Source of the DNA: CAYWNA01 sp964459305
Lineage (GTDB): Bacteria; Planctomycetota; Planctomycetia; Pirellulales; Pirellulaceae
Reading direction: 5' to 3'
Assembly (NCBI GenBank): GCA_964459305.1
Contig: CAYWNA010000161.1
Coordinates: 1 to 30,560, forward strand
Length of the DNA stretch: 30,560 bases
In this document: positions 15,230 through 23,535 of the stretch, piece by piece
Layout of the letters: every line of letters begins with the position of its first letter
Position numbering within the stretch: position 1 is the stretch's first letter
Notes under the pieces: model-generated
What the model was told of the DNA's origin: nothing
The model's input: only the letters and a program-made list of their open reading frames with translations
Databases searched by the model: none
Program-made: the position numbers and the translations under genes

Positions 15230-16954
15230 TCACCGAGGCATCAATTGATAGAGTAGCAACGGTCGTCCGTCGAAAGTCAGGTCGAAAACTTGATTGGGGC
15301 CCGGCGCGGGGGCGCGACCGAACTCTGGTTTTGGATGTGGTCCGCGCGTTTCCTCAGGTCGTCCAGGGGGCGGCTCGAAGCCGCCGCGTGGCTCGGCGCG
15401 TCCAACGGGAAGGGCAATGACGGCGATCGTTTTGCCGCCTACCGCTTCTCTGAGTCGCTCTTGGTGCTTCCGTAATTCGCTTTCCTTGACCAGCCAGTAG
15501 ACGTTTCGTCGTGGCCCCGCCCATTTCCACACGTCTTGTGCCCACGCTGCCAGCAATTCCGCTTCGGACAGCCCGTGGTAGGATGCAAGGTGAGGTTTCT
15601 GCATCCTTGGGCCGCGTTGCGCCACACTGGCTGGTCCCATTGGTCGGCCTGGCGGCGTGGGGCGAAGAATCGACGCATCCACGAGCCGCCATGATCCGAT
15701 GAAGTCGAGGTGCTGGCTGAGGCCCTCGCTCGCGATGATCACGTCGCCCGGAGCTACGTGAGCCTTGAGCTTGCTCGTCACTTCCGCCAATACCGAATTG
15801 TTTGCGTGCAAATGGTGCATCGCAAGTAGCGACAGCGGTGCTCCCCAACCGCATGTGAGCACCAACAGAATCACAGACGCACCACGGGCCACACGTGGGC
15901 GATAGCCCGCCAGCAGTCGAAGGAGCCAAACGGCGGCGATCACGTACACGAAGAAAGTGGGCAGGAGAAAACGCATGGATTGCGGATCGGGAGGCCAGTA
16001 GTACGACATGTAGAGCAAAGTGATTGGCAAGCTGAGCATCACGAACAGAAGGCCCCAACGCCGTGTGTCACGGCGTGCGCACAGCACGCCAAGGCCGATG
16101 GCGGCAAAGGGAAAGATCGGGCCGCAGCCTTCAGTCAAGATCCTCCACAGGTATTCCGGAGAATACGGCACGAAATACTCCAGCCCAAAAGCCGCTTGCT
16201 CATTCGTCAGCGCGTAGCCTGTCCTCCAGAATGCCCCATAAGCGTCGTGGTTTCTGGCGCACAGTACGGCAAGCGGAATCGCCACACCCACCATCCCAAC
16301 AATCACGGACAGCCAGAACGTCTTTTTTCTCTTCATGTGGAGCAGGACGTAGATAAGCACGCCCGGCAGGAGCAATGCTTCTGCGTACCGAATTGTTGGA
16401 ATGACGCCCAAGAACAGAGCCGCGGCGAACGCGAGCCACGGCGTCTGGGCTTCCGGCCACCGTCGAAGGAAACAGAGCCCCCAGATCAGAAAGAAACAAC
16501 TTGCCGTATGCGAATCGCCGAACAGGGCGTGTTCGTTCGCCATGGGATTCACCGCCATCAACGCCAGGGCCAGCAGGCCCCACCACGGGCCGATCCAGTT
16601 TCGGCAGATCAGGTACAGCGCGAACAGCGACGCAGATGCCATCAAGGGGCACACCCAGAGTGTTGCTTCGGGGCCCATCCAACGGTAGATGGGTGCCAGG
16701 ATTGCAGCCAAGCCGGGTGGATGGGTGGCGTAGTAGCGATTGGCCCGTGTGAGACGCCAATGGGGCCCGACGTACTGACATGGCGACTCTGGCACAAAGA
16801 ACGTCCGCCCCGTGTTTGCGATCCACTTTGCCTGCGCATAGTAAGCATGCGCGTCCGGCGTCGAGATGGCTGGGGCGACGTGCACAGCAAGAACCGCGAA
16901 ATGCGCCACGACAAGCGATGCCGCCAAGAACCAGTTCCAAGAACATTGCGTCAC
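15230..16954 (-). CDS. GT-C fold membrane glycosyltransferase (PMT/ArnT-like, GT39/GT83 type)
   Basis: This 574-residue polytopic protein has about ten membrane helices and a soluble C-terminal part. The first periplasmic loop carries STPDAHAYYAQAKW at about residues 29-42. The Asp there matches the loop-1 acidic residue that GT-C enzymes use to bind metal or lipid-phosphate sugar donors. Further family-like features are GPWWGLLALALMAVNP and the GDSHTASCFF helix. Such enzymes move sugars from polyprenyl phosphate to proteins or lipids outside the membrane. I place the start at the GTG at 16954 because AAGGAG lies 7 bases upstream; an in-frame GTG at 17020 would add 22 residues but has a poor site. 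The tail near residues 520-555 is unusually rich in Pro and Gly, and a 7-bp-stem palindrome (15369-15385) encodes part of it. Confidence 0.75.
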   Translation of the reverse strand: MTQCSWNWFLAASLVVAHFAVLAVHVAPAISTPDAHAYYAQAKWIANTGRTFFVPESPCQYVGPHWRLTRANRYYATHPPGLAAILAPIYRWMGPEATLWVCPLMASASLFALYLICRNWIGPWWGLLALALMAVNPMANEHALFGDSHTASCFFLIWGLCFLRRWPEAQTPWLAFAAALFLGVIPTIRYAEALLLPGVLIYVLLHMKRKKTFWLSVIVGMVGVAIPLAVLCARNHDAYGAFWRTGYALTNEQAAFGLEYFVPYSPEYLWRILTEGCGPIFPFAAIGLGVLCARRDTRRWGLLFVMLSLPITLLYMSYYWPPDPQSMRFLLPTFFVYVIAAVWLLRLLAGYRPRVARGASVILLVLTCGWGAPLSLLAMHHLHANNSVLAEVTSKLKAHVAPGDVIIASEGLSQHLDFIGSWRLVDASILRPTPPGRPMGPASVAQRGPRMQKPHLASYHGLSEAELLAAWAQDVWKWAGPRRNVYWLVKESELRKHQERLREAVGGKTIAVIALPVGRAEPRGGFEPPPGRPEETRGPHPKPEFGRAPAPGPNQVFDLTFDGRPLLLYQLMPR

Positions 16955-17139
16955 TCGTCGGCTCCTTGATGAATCGCTTTTCCCTGCAGCCATCGAAAAG
17001 AGGGGGTGCTTGCTTCGCACTGTTCGTCCGCCATGAAAATCTTGGCAGAGCCATTGAGGAGTTTCTCATGCATGAACGTTGACGAAACTTGAAGGTGGAT
17101 CAATACGTGCGCTCTTGAGGCCAAGAGCCAATTGGTCAT
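16951..17139 (-). CDS. Small 62-aa ORF overlapping both neighbours, unknown
   Basis: The ORF starts with ATG overlapping the TGA of the large upstream gene (ATGA at 17139-17136) and ends with TGA overlapping the GTG of the GT-C gene (GTGA at 16954-16951). It fills the whole 181-base space between them. Its product (MTNWLLASRAHVLIHL...) is soluble, with no domain I recognise. Overlaps at both ends are what translationally coupled genes look like, but the composition is not clearly coding and the ribosome-binding site is weak. It could also simply be an open stretch that carries ribosomes to the GT-C start. Confidence 0.3.
   Translation of the reverse strand: MTNWLLASRAHVLIHLQVSSTFMHEKLLNGSAKIFMADEQCEASTPSFRWLQGKAIHQGADE
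16962..16967 (-). promoter_or_regulatory. Shine-Dalgarno AAGGAG for the GT-C gene
   Basis: On the minus strand AAGGAG lies 7 bases before the GTG at 16954, ideal spacing. It favours this start over the in-frame GTG at 17020 and the ATG at 16993, neither of which has a comparable site. Confidence 0.6.
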
Positions 17140-20100
17140 TCCCGGCTCTCGATGATGACTTGGCGGTAGTCGTGGCGTTCAACGGGTACGATCAGGACAC
17201 CGGCTCCAGGGTGAACAATCTCCCCTTGGCCCGATGCCAGCCACTGTCCAACGACGTCTCCCGAACGGGTAGTTGCTGATGTACCTTCTTCTGCATCAGT
17301 GACCTGCCATTTGCCGGGCGTCCCAAGGCCAAGCTTCTTTGCGTCAAGGCTTAGGCGGGCGACGGTCTTCTCGCCGGTGTTCACGACGGCCAGCAAGACC
17401 TTGCCGGGTCGCTTCCACATCGCCAGGTAGCAGTCTTTGGGCGAGCACGCGGCACCAGAGTCGTTCTCCCAGTACCCCACGAACTCGACGTCATCGGCTT
17501 CGATGCCGAACCGGTCTCGACCAATCCACACCGGCGTGTTCAGGGCGTTCGCATTGCCAGAGGGGAGAGCGTCGTGCAGAATCGCCATGCCCGTGTAGGC
17601 CCGCATCGCCTTCAGCAGGCGGTTGGGGTCCCACGCGCCCGTGTTCTCGTGCATGAAGTTCACGGCCGTGCCCCATTGGGCAGGGAAGTCGACTCGCATG
17701 CGCTCCAGCGACCAGAAGTCCATGAAGTCCTTGTTCATTTCCGGGTAGATCACGTGGTGCTCGCCGTCGTAGGCGATATCCGTCGCACCGACCCAGGGGA
17801 TGATCATGTTGTTGGTCATGTGGAGCACGATCTTGTCATGCTTGCCCTGTTCGGCAAAGGCCGCCCGGACGCGAAGGAAGTACCGGCGGGTGGAGAACAT
17901 CTGGTAGGTTGGCTGGACGCGGCCGTCGCGCAACCGATAGCCCCGCCCCGCCTCGATGTTGTCGCAGGCGACCGGCCGCATATTGTCGACGTAGTAGCCG
18001 TCGATTCCCGTGGCTTTGCACCACTCGGCGTAGTTGTGCACCATGTAGTCGGTCAGCGTCTTGCCGTAGAAAAGGCACTCGCTGATCGACGTTCGCCACT
18101 GGTCGCCGAAATAGGTCACCTCAGGTACGTGTCGCACCGGGAGTGTCTGGTGGATGAAATAGGGCACGGCATTGGCACGATACTTGCCGATCCCGAAGAT
18201 GTATCGGTTATCGCTTGCGTGCCGCACTTCGACTTGCTTCTTGCACTTCTCGATGTTGCGGCAGTAGGGGATCGCCAGCCAAATCATGCTTCCCGACGAG
18301 GCGTAATCGATAAACGTGTCGCCGCACCACCACGAGTCCATCCGCCACCGCTTGTGCATCGGTTTGACAGGCGATGCCTGAAAGGCAAAAGTGATCGTCC
18401 TTGGCCGAGAGATTTCACAGTCTTCGCTGATCAGGTTGAAAACCATATCAACGCTCTTGTCATGGTCCCGCCGGATCTCGATAGCCGCCTTGTTGTCGCT
18501 TGGGACCCAGCCCTCGTCGCTGTCGGCAAACCAGCACAAACCGCCCTTGGGCGAGCCGACCCAGACGTACGGGATGAACGAGCCGACCAACATCGGCTGG
18601 CTGTCGACCTTGCGGCTGGTCCAAATCACGCCCTGCTTATCGCGCGGCAGGAAGCCGTAGTAGAAGCCCGTGCGGATGCCTTCGCCGGCGGCATGCACGT
18701 AGTCGGCCGCCTCGCGCATGAAAGGTACGATCAGCCTGAGCGACCTGACGGCGACGCTCTTATCCCGTCCGGGATCGACGGTCATCGTCACCTTGTACAT
18801 GCCGTCGAACTCGACCATCACTTCACTGCGGATGGTCAGTTCGCCGAGTTTACCCTCGTACTTTGCGGTCTTCCTGTGATCCTGGCTGAAGGTCGATATA
18901 CCCTTGTCCGTTGGAGTACAGCCTTTAGGCTGCGCGGGACAGGCTAAAGCCTGGACTCCAACAACCGTCCGCCCGTCGGCCGTGACGGCCACGAGCCGCA
19001 TTGGTGCCGCCAAGAGGGGTGTGTTCTGCGTGAGAATCTGTTCCGGCAAACCACCGGCGCCGACAGACATCTTCCGTCCCCAGACCCCGAAGCTCCTGCC
19101 GTCGTACGTCACAGGCGTCCACGGCGAGATGACTCGTTCGATGTTGCCGTGTTTCGTGTTCCACCACGCAAAACTCTTGGGATGGTCTTTCTTGGTGAAT
19201 GAACCGTCCTTTGCCACGACCGTCTTACCGTCTTTGTCCAGAGCGGTCATCCGAGTCGCGTACGTTCCGAACGGGATATTGCCCAGCTTCAGAACGCCGT
19301 CGACGTAGGCGAGTTCGTCGATCTTCAAAGCGTCGTCGGCGAGTTTTTTTCCCTTCGTTCCGCTCACCTCGACTCTCACTTCGTCGATCGCGGTGCGGTT
19401 GTCGAAGCTGATGAAGTCGCCGGTCACGCGCACGTAGTTGTGAACCGGGTTGAACGTCACCCCGCCCTTCACAACGTCGCCGCGATCGTCCAGCGTCTTG
19501 GGAATGCCGTCAATTCCGTATCCGGTGTACCGGAATTCGCGCTGAGTGCACCAATCCAGCAATACGGTTTTCCCGTCAGCAGCGGTGACGGTGACCCGAA
19601 GATGCCCGTCGCCCTCCGAGTCCAGATCGCCCATCGGTTTCAGCCGAGTCAATTGGCCTTTCTTTTTCTCCAGACGCCCTTGCCGCACAACGCCGCTATC
19701 GGAGGCGAAACGCCAGTGCACCGCGTTGTCGTTACGGCCGAACGTCGCCAGGTCCAAGGAGAACTTCTTTCGCACGGGGTCACCCACGGACAAGAGGTGC
19801 AGCCCGGGCGCGGTCTTCGACAGCGTGAATCTCGTGTGCGTCTCGTGGACGGCAAAGGTGCTGGTCCCCTCGAACGAGTTCTGCTCCCAAGGACGCTTGA
19901 AATTGCGGGCCACCAGGCAGGTAAAGGACAGTCCATCCGCGAATGGTCCCTTCTTGCCGATACTCTCGCGTGGAATGACCATTTCCCATTCCCACTCGTT
20001 GTCCTCGGTAATGCGGTTCTTGGGATCCCACCCGGACGTCCAGCCTCGACGCGAGTTGCCCACCGACGGCAGATGCATCACATCGGCTCTCGCGCCGGCG

Positions 20101-20558
20101 AAGTTGCAGAGAAACTGATAGAAGCAGACAAGGCCCGTCTTTGGGTCGGTGGAGCCGACGTCGAGCCACACTTCGTAGGAGTCGTCGAAAACGACCTTCT
20201 CGTTGTCTCGCCCCTTGCGACGCAGGTTCTGGATGACGCGTTCTCCCGGACGCAGTGGCGACCGCATGGCCAGGTACAGATTGCCCTCGTCCCACAGGAA
20301 CCAGAACCGCGTCTGCCGCACGCTGAGCATTCGGGTTGTGGTCTGCAGGGCGTTGACGCTCGCGGCGCCCTGCCATTCGGTGTCGTCCACCACGCCGTCG
20401 ATGACAGGCTTGGTCCACGCATAAGGCATGACCACCGTCGGGCGCGCGTAGCCATCCTTGACCGACCCAGCGTTCGTCTCCTGAGCCGTAGCGGCCAGCG
20501 CAGCTAATCCTAGGAAGATCACACCCAACGTCAGAATCGTGAATTGGAATCGTGTCAT
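17136..20558 (-). CDS. Large secreted protein with CBM9-like and TIM-barrel domains (DUF6067/GH123-like)
   Basis: This 1140-residue protein starts with a Sec signal peptide (RFQFTILTLGVIFLG, cleavage after ATA near 24) behind a GAAGGGAAG ribosome-binding site. Residues about 40-240 look like a CBM9-type carbohydrate-binding domain: KPVIDGVVDDTEWQGA, YEVWLDV, EWEWEMVIP. A long beta-sandwich region follows. Residues about 740-1010 form a probable TIM barrel with GIDGYYVDNMRP near 851 and TDIAYDGEHH near 945. A beta domain ends the protein. The layout is like DUF6067/GH123-related proteins; the exact family is uncertain, so catalytic residues are not assigned. Residues about 533-550 are encoded by a dispersed-type palindrome (18910-18962). 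The start and 5' flank are nearly identical to those of the gene at 25255-28119. Confidence 0.6.
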   Translation of the reverse strand: MTRFQFTILTLGVIFLGLAALAATAQETNAGSVKDGYARPTVVMPYAWTKPVIDGVVDDTEWQGAASVNALQTTTRMLSVRQTRFWFLWDEGNLYLAMRSPLRPGERVIQNLRRKGRDNEKVVFDDSYEVWLDVGSTDPKTGLVCFYQFLCNFAGARADVMHLPSVGNSRRGWTSGWDPKNRITEDNEWEWEMVIPRESIGKKGPFADGLSFTCLVARNFKRPWEQNSFEGTSTFAVHETHTRFTLSKTAPGLHLLSVGDPVRKKFSLDLATFGRNDNAVHWRFASDSGVVRQGRLEKKKGQLTRLKPMGDLDSEGDGHLRVTVTAADGKTVLLDWCTQREFRYTGYGIDGIPKTLDDRGDVVKGGVTFNPVHNYVRVTGDFISFDNRTAIDEVRVEVSGTKGKKLADDALKIDELAYVDGVLKLGNIPFGTYATRMTALDKDGKTVVAKDGSFTKKDHPKSFAWWNTKHGNIERVISPWTPVTYDGRSFGVWGRKMSVGAGGLPEQILTQNTPLLAAPMRLVAVTADGRTVVGVQALACPAQPKGCTPTDKGISTFSQDHRKTAKYEGKLGELTIRSEVMVEFDGMYKVTMTVDPGRDKSVAVRSLRLIVPFMREAADYVHAAGEGIRTGFYYGFLPRDKQGVIWTSRKVDSQPMLVGSFIPYVWVGSPKGGLCWFADSDEGWVPSDNKAAIEIRRDHDKSVDMVFNLISEDCEISRPRTITFAFQASPVKPMHKRWRMDSWWCGDTFIDYASSGSMIWLAIPYCRNIEKCKKQVEVRHASDNRYIFGIGKYRANAVPYFIHQTLPVRHVPEVTYFGDQWRTSISECLFYGKTLTDYMVHNYAEWCKATGIDGYYVDNMRPVACDNIEAGRGYRLRDGRVQPTYQMFSTRRYFLRVRAAFAEQGKHDKIVLHMTNNMIIPWVGATDIAYDGEHHVIYPEMNKDFMDFWSLERMRVDFPAQWGTAVNFMHENTGAWDPNRLLKAMRAYTGMAILHDALPSGNANALNTPVWIGRDRFGIEADDVEFVGYWENDSGAACSPKDCYLAMWKRPGKVLLAVVNTGEKTVARLSLDAKKLGLGTPGKWQVTDAEEGTSATTRSGDVVGQWLASGQGEIVHPGAGVLIVPVERHDYRQVIIESRE
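18910..18962. repeat. Imperfect palindromic element inside a coding region
   Basis: Arms of 23 bases at 18910-18932 and 18940-18962 are complementary at 20 of 23 positions, with a 7-base loop. The arms begin GTTGGAGTACAGCC and end GCCTGGACTCCAAC. The element is read in frame within the large secreted protein and adds a Cys/Pro-rich segment (ALACPAQPKGCTP) between otherwise regular beta-type sequence. From memory, GTTGGAGTCCAGGCTTTAG-type palindromes are scattered in planctomycete genomes. Confidence 0.85.
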
Positions 20559-20622
20559 CGCTTCCCTTCTTCTTCACTGTATTGCCGTGCCACCTGGCAC
20601 GTGGTTCCGATCATAAACCTGT
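20536..20622. repeat. Duplicated block, copy A
   Basis: These 87 bases match 28097-28184 with five substitutions and one single-base indel. The block covers the first codons, ribosome-binding site and 5' flank of the gene at 17136-20558. Its outer part corresponds to the C-terminal codons (YDRNHVPRWHGNTA) of the glycosidase-like gene at 28130-29886. In this copy a missing base alters that reading frame. Confidence 0.9.
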
Positions 20623-20662
20623 CGCTTGGTTGAGATGCTCACTTGCCGCACCTGCTCATTGG

Positions 20663-20842
20663 CTAGATACTGAAATAGAATCTGCGGAACGTTCTCGACT
20701 CGCCGCCGGTCTTGCCGACCGGGACGAGGAAATATGTCGCTCCTTCGCTCAACTGAACGTCCGCAGGTTTTCCGTCATATTCGGTCAGCCGGATCGTGTC
20801 GCCCAATGACAACTCCTTGCCGCCTAACCGAGGCAGAAGAGA
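20663..20842 (-). pseudogene. C-terminal remnant of a lost minus-strand gene
   Basis: The minus strand is open for 59 codons ending in TAG at 20665-20663, with no start codon of its own. The translation looks like real coding sequence: LGDTIRLTEYDGKPADVQLS, ATYFLVPVGKTGGESRT, then RRFYFSI. It reads like the last beta-strand domain of an extracellular protein. An upstream TAA at 20845-20843 ends the similarity just 4 bases before the start of the sulfatase on the other strand. The gene it came from was presumably upstream of 17136-20558 in the same direction and was cut when the sulfatase arrived. Confidence 0.5.
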
Positions 20843-20848
20843 TTATTG

Positions 20849-22342
20849 ATGACTATCACCAGACTCGCATTCATGATGAGCTGCGCGAGCGCAGCGGTGT
20901 TTGCTTCCATGTGCAACGCATGGGGCAAGGACAACGAACCGTCATTCAAACGACCCAATTTGGTCTATGTCTATGCAGACCAGATGCGCGGGTCGGCCAT
21001 GGGCTTCCTGGGCGAAGAACCCGTGATAACCCCGAACCTCGACCGACTGGCATCCGAAGGACTTGTCCTGACCGACGCATGCGTGAACTACCCGGTATGC
21101 GTGCCCTATCGCACAATGCTCATGAGTGGACGCTATTCGCACAGTAACGGCGTGATCACCAACTGCTTCAATGACGGCAAGGAAATGGACGATTCACTCG
21201 TATGGTGGACCGACGTACTTCATCAGAACGGATACGATGTTGCATACTACGGCAAATGGCATATCACGATGCCGTTGAGACAATCGCAGGGCAAACAGCT
21301 CGACGGAGCCGGACGCCATTGGCTGACACCCAACAAAGCACACGGAATCTCGCACTGGACGATCCAGACCAACAATAACCACATGCACAACACGTACTTG
21401 TCATCCGACAGGACGGCCGACGAACCGCAACAATTGGAAATTTGGACCGTTGAACATGAAACCGATCTCGCAATCAAATACATCCAGAACAAAGATAGTG
21501 AACTGCGAAGCAATGACAAGCCGTTCGCCCTCGTCATGTCCTTTAATCCACCCCACTCTCCCTGTGGGCTCGTCCCACAGAAATACAAAGACCTTTACCA
21601 GAAACCACCCGAGGAGTACTGCGACGGAATCAAGAACCTTTCGCCCGCGGGTACGAAGTTCGGCGACGTATACCGGAGGCAGATACGCAATTACTACGCC
21701 GCAATTTCAGGAATTGACGATAATCTCGGCAGGCTGTTTGAGTGCCTCAAGAACACCGGACTCGACGAGAACACGATCATCGTCTTCACGGCCGATCATG
21801 GCGACAACCTGGGCAGACATGACTGCTGGGACCCGAAAAACACGCCCTACGAAGAAGCGATGCGGGTCCCGTTCATCATGCGATGGCCGGGCAAGATTCC
21901 CGCAGGGCGGGACGATCTTCTGATTTCCACGCCAGACATATACCCGACCCTGCTGAACATGATGGGCCTTGAGGACAAGCTCCCCGACGGCCTCGAGGGA
22001 ACCGACCTTTCACAAACAATACTCACTGGCAACGGCCCGCGACCAACTTCGCAGCTTTATATGTTCGTCCCTCCGCACGACCATCGCTATGGACGACGCG
22101 GTGTGCGCACGCACCAATACACCCTGATGCTCGACCGCGGCTGGCACGGGGAACAAATCCTCGATGAGGTGGAAATCACCCTCTGGGACCGCAAGAGTGA
22201 TCCCTATCAAACAAAGAACATTGCTGCCGATCATCCTGAACTAGTAAACCGACTCATCCGGGAAGAACTTCTCCCGTGGCTCACGAAGACCAACGACCCA
22301 TGGCTCAACGGAAAAGGGAACATCCCGACGCGCAGCAGATAG
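20849..22342 (+). CDS. S1-family sulfatase, secreted
   Basis: This 497-residue formylglycine-type sulfatase has a signal peptide at about 1-25 (cleavage near CNA-WG). RPNLVYVYADQ at 35-45 gives the N-terminal metal ligands, with DQ where many relatives have DD. The active-site motif is CVPYR at 84-88 followed by TMLMSGRY; Cys84 would be converted to formylglycine. Tyr replaces the usual Ser of CxPSR, a variant I associate with some planctomycete sulfatases. YYGKWH near 131 and FTADHGDNLGRHD near 310 complete the metal and sulfate site. It removes sulfate esters from a glycan or small molecule; the subfamily is not readable. The ATG at 20849 is preferred over the TTG at 20846. It is the only plus-strand gene between 15230 and the window end and converges on the DUF1080 gene with 26 bases between the stops. 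Confidence 0.88.
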   Translation: MTITRLAFMMSCASAAVFASMCNAWGKDNEPSFKRPNLVYVYADQMRGSAMGFLGEEPVITPNLDRLASEGLVLTDACVNYPVCVPYRTMLMSGRYSHSNGVITNCFNDGKEMDDSLVWWTDVLHQNGYDVAYYGKWHITMPLRQSQGKQLDGAGRHWLTPNKAHGISHWTIQTNNNHMHNTYLSSDRTADEPQQLEIWTVEHETDLAIKYIQNKDSELRSNDKPFALVMSFNPPHSPCGLVPQKYKDLYQKPPEEYCDGIKNLSPAGTKFGDVYRRQIRNYYAAISGIDDNLGRLFECLKNTGLDENTIIVFTADHGDNLGRHDCWDPKNTPYEEAMRVPFIMRWPGKIPAGRDDLLISTPDIYPTLLNMMGLEDKLPDGLEGTDLSQTILTGNGPRPTSQLYMFVPPHDHRYGRRGVRTHQYTLMLDRGWHGEQILDEVEITLWDRKSDPYQTKNIAADHPELVNRLIREELLPWLTKTNDPWLNGKGNIPTRSR

Positions 22343-22368
22343 CTGACGATTGGCGACAATGATCACCG

Positions 22369-23535
22369 CTATTTCAATTCCTTGATCTCGATGTCCTTGA
22401 ACCACACTTTGAACGGATGCGGCAACCAACTGTGGAACTGGAGGCCGACGAGCCCCGTTCGCGGAATCTGGGTATCCTGCTCGACACAATCCAGTGTCTT
22501 GTGCCCGTTAAGCCAGATCTGGATGCGCGGCCCCACGCAACGAATCCGGCAGTCGACCCAATCATTGGGATCGAAGCGTGGGGGCATACTGTGCCGGCTC
22601 ATCTGAACAATCCGCATGCCGCGCTCGTCATGGAGCCTCCCCCACAATCTGCCACCAACCTCGCACTGATAACCGTGAGCATCCAAAGTGCCCGGCTCGC
22701 GATGAGAGCGAAAGTAGATGCCGGAGTTGCCGCCGTTGATTTTCGCCTTCAACGTCAGCTCGAAATCTCCGTATTCCTTGTCGGTCAGCAGATAGTGGTT
22801 AGCTCCCTCCCTAGTCTTCCCGGATGTGACGATTGCCCCGTCCTCCACTCTGAACTTCGGGACGGGACAGTTCCAACCGGCCAGGGTTTTGCCGTCGAAC
22901 AGCGACACACCTTTCGCGTTGGCAAAGGGATCATCGGAGACGAATTCTTCCTTGTGGTGATCCTCTCGCGGGCTGTTCCGCACCTTGACCCGGCACAAGC
23001 AATGCAACGGCTTACGGTCGTCATCCAGTCGCTTCAGACGCACGCGCACCAGCCAGGGCCCTTCCTCGGGCCGCGTCGCCTTGATTTGAATTGGAGTTCG
23101 GTCCCACAGATCGACCTCGGCCTGAAGCTGAACCGGTTCGTAAGGTCGAAATTCGACACGCGAGATCAGGACGCTATCCCGAACTTTCACTTCGATCCCG
23201 CCGCTGCTGCCGACCTCAATCTTCACCCTGGCCTTCTTGGTGGTATACATCGGCGCTGGCGTCCTCAGTTGAACTTCTGCGTTGAACACGGCTTCGAGCA
23301 CTTCGTCGCCCAGCAGCTTATCCAGGGCAAACGCCGAGGGATGCAGCGGATCGACGCCCGTAGTGAGCAACCGCCCGTCGAGTTCCGCCGCCGTCACCGT
23401 GCCCCACGGAACCTGGTGACAACAAGGCACCTCCGCGGCAGCCAATGGGATGGTCATTGCCAATAGGGCGTATGCGCTCCACATAGCGGTTCCTGCAAGA
23501 GGCACGGCATCAGTTTCACTTCTTGCTCGTTTCAT
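22369..23535 (-). CDS. DUF1080 (3-keto-disaccharide hydrolase-type) secreted protein
   Basis: This 388-residue protein starts inside the 3' end of the sulfatase gene, overlapping it by 20 bases, after an AAAGGGAAAG site. The open frame extends upstream, but ATG 23535 gives a signal peptide (SAYALLAMTIPLAAA, cleavage near 34). Residues about 40-190 form an unrecognised beta domain. Residues about 207-388 are DUF1080: SLFDGKTLAGW, VEDGAIVTSG, GNSGIYFRSH near 267, WVDCRIRCVGPRIQIWLNG, and a final VWFKDIEIKEL. This is the concanavalin-like fold of PF06439. Members have been linked to hydrolysis of 3-keto-glycosides, which requires an oxidoreductase to form the keto sugar; none is visible in this window. 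It is the last gene of the right-hand minus-strand operon. Confidence 0.82.
   Translation of the reverse strand: MKRARSETDAVPLAGTAMWSAYALLAMTIPLAAAEVPCCHQVPWGTVTAAELDGRLLTTGVDPLHPSAFALDKLLGDEVLEAVFNAEVQLRTPAPMYTTKKARVKIEVGSSGGIEVKVRDSVLISRVEFRPYEPVQLQAEVDLWDRTPIQIKATRPEEGPWLVRVRLKRLDDDRKPLHCLCRVKVRNSPREDHHKEEFVSDDPFANAKGVSLFDGKTLAGWNCPVPKFRVEDGAIVTSGKTREGANHYLLTDKEYGDFELTLKAKINGGNSGIYFRSHREPGTLDAHGYQCEVGGRLWGRLHDERGMRIVQMSRHSMPPRFDPNDWVDCRIRCVGPRIQIWLNGHKTLDCVEQDTQIPRTGLVGLQFHSWLPHPFKVWFKDIEIKELK

Noticed and set aside
17111..17128. GCTCTTG-AGGC-CAAGAGC hairpin as a terminator after the large secreted gene
   Set aside because: There is no T-run on the minus strand, and it lies inside a frame coupled to both neighbours, so termination there is doubtful.
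18906..18971. GTCCG flanks as a target-site duplication of the in-gene palindrome
   Set aside because: Excising the element with one copy removes 61 bp and breaks the reading frame, so the repeat may be chance.
20591..20602. CGTGCC-ACCT-GGCACG palindrome as an operator upstream of the secreted-protein gene
   Set aside because: The same bases at 28149-28165 code for HVPRWHGN at the end of an intact gene, so the symmetry is explained by coding sequence carried in the duplicated block.
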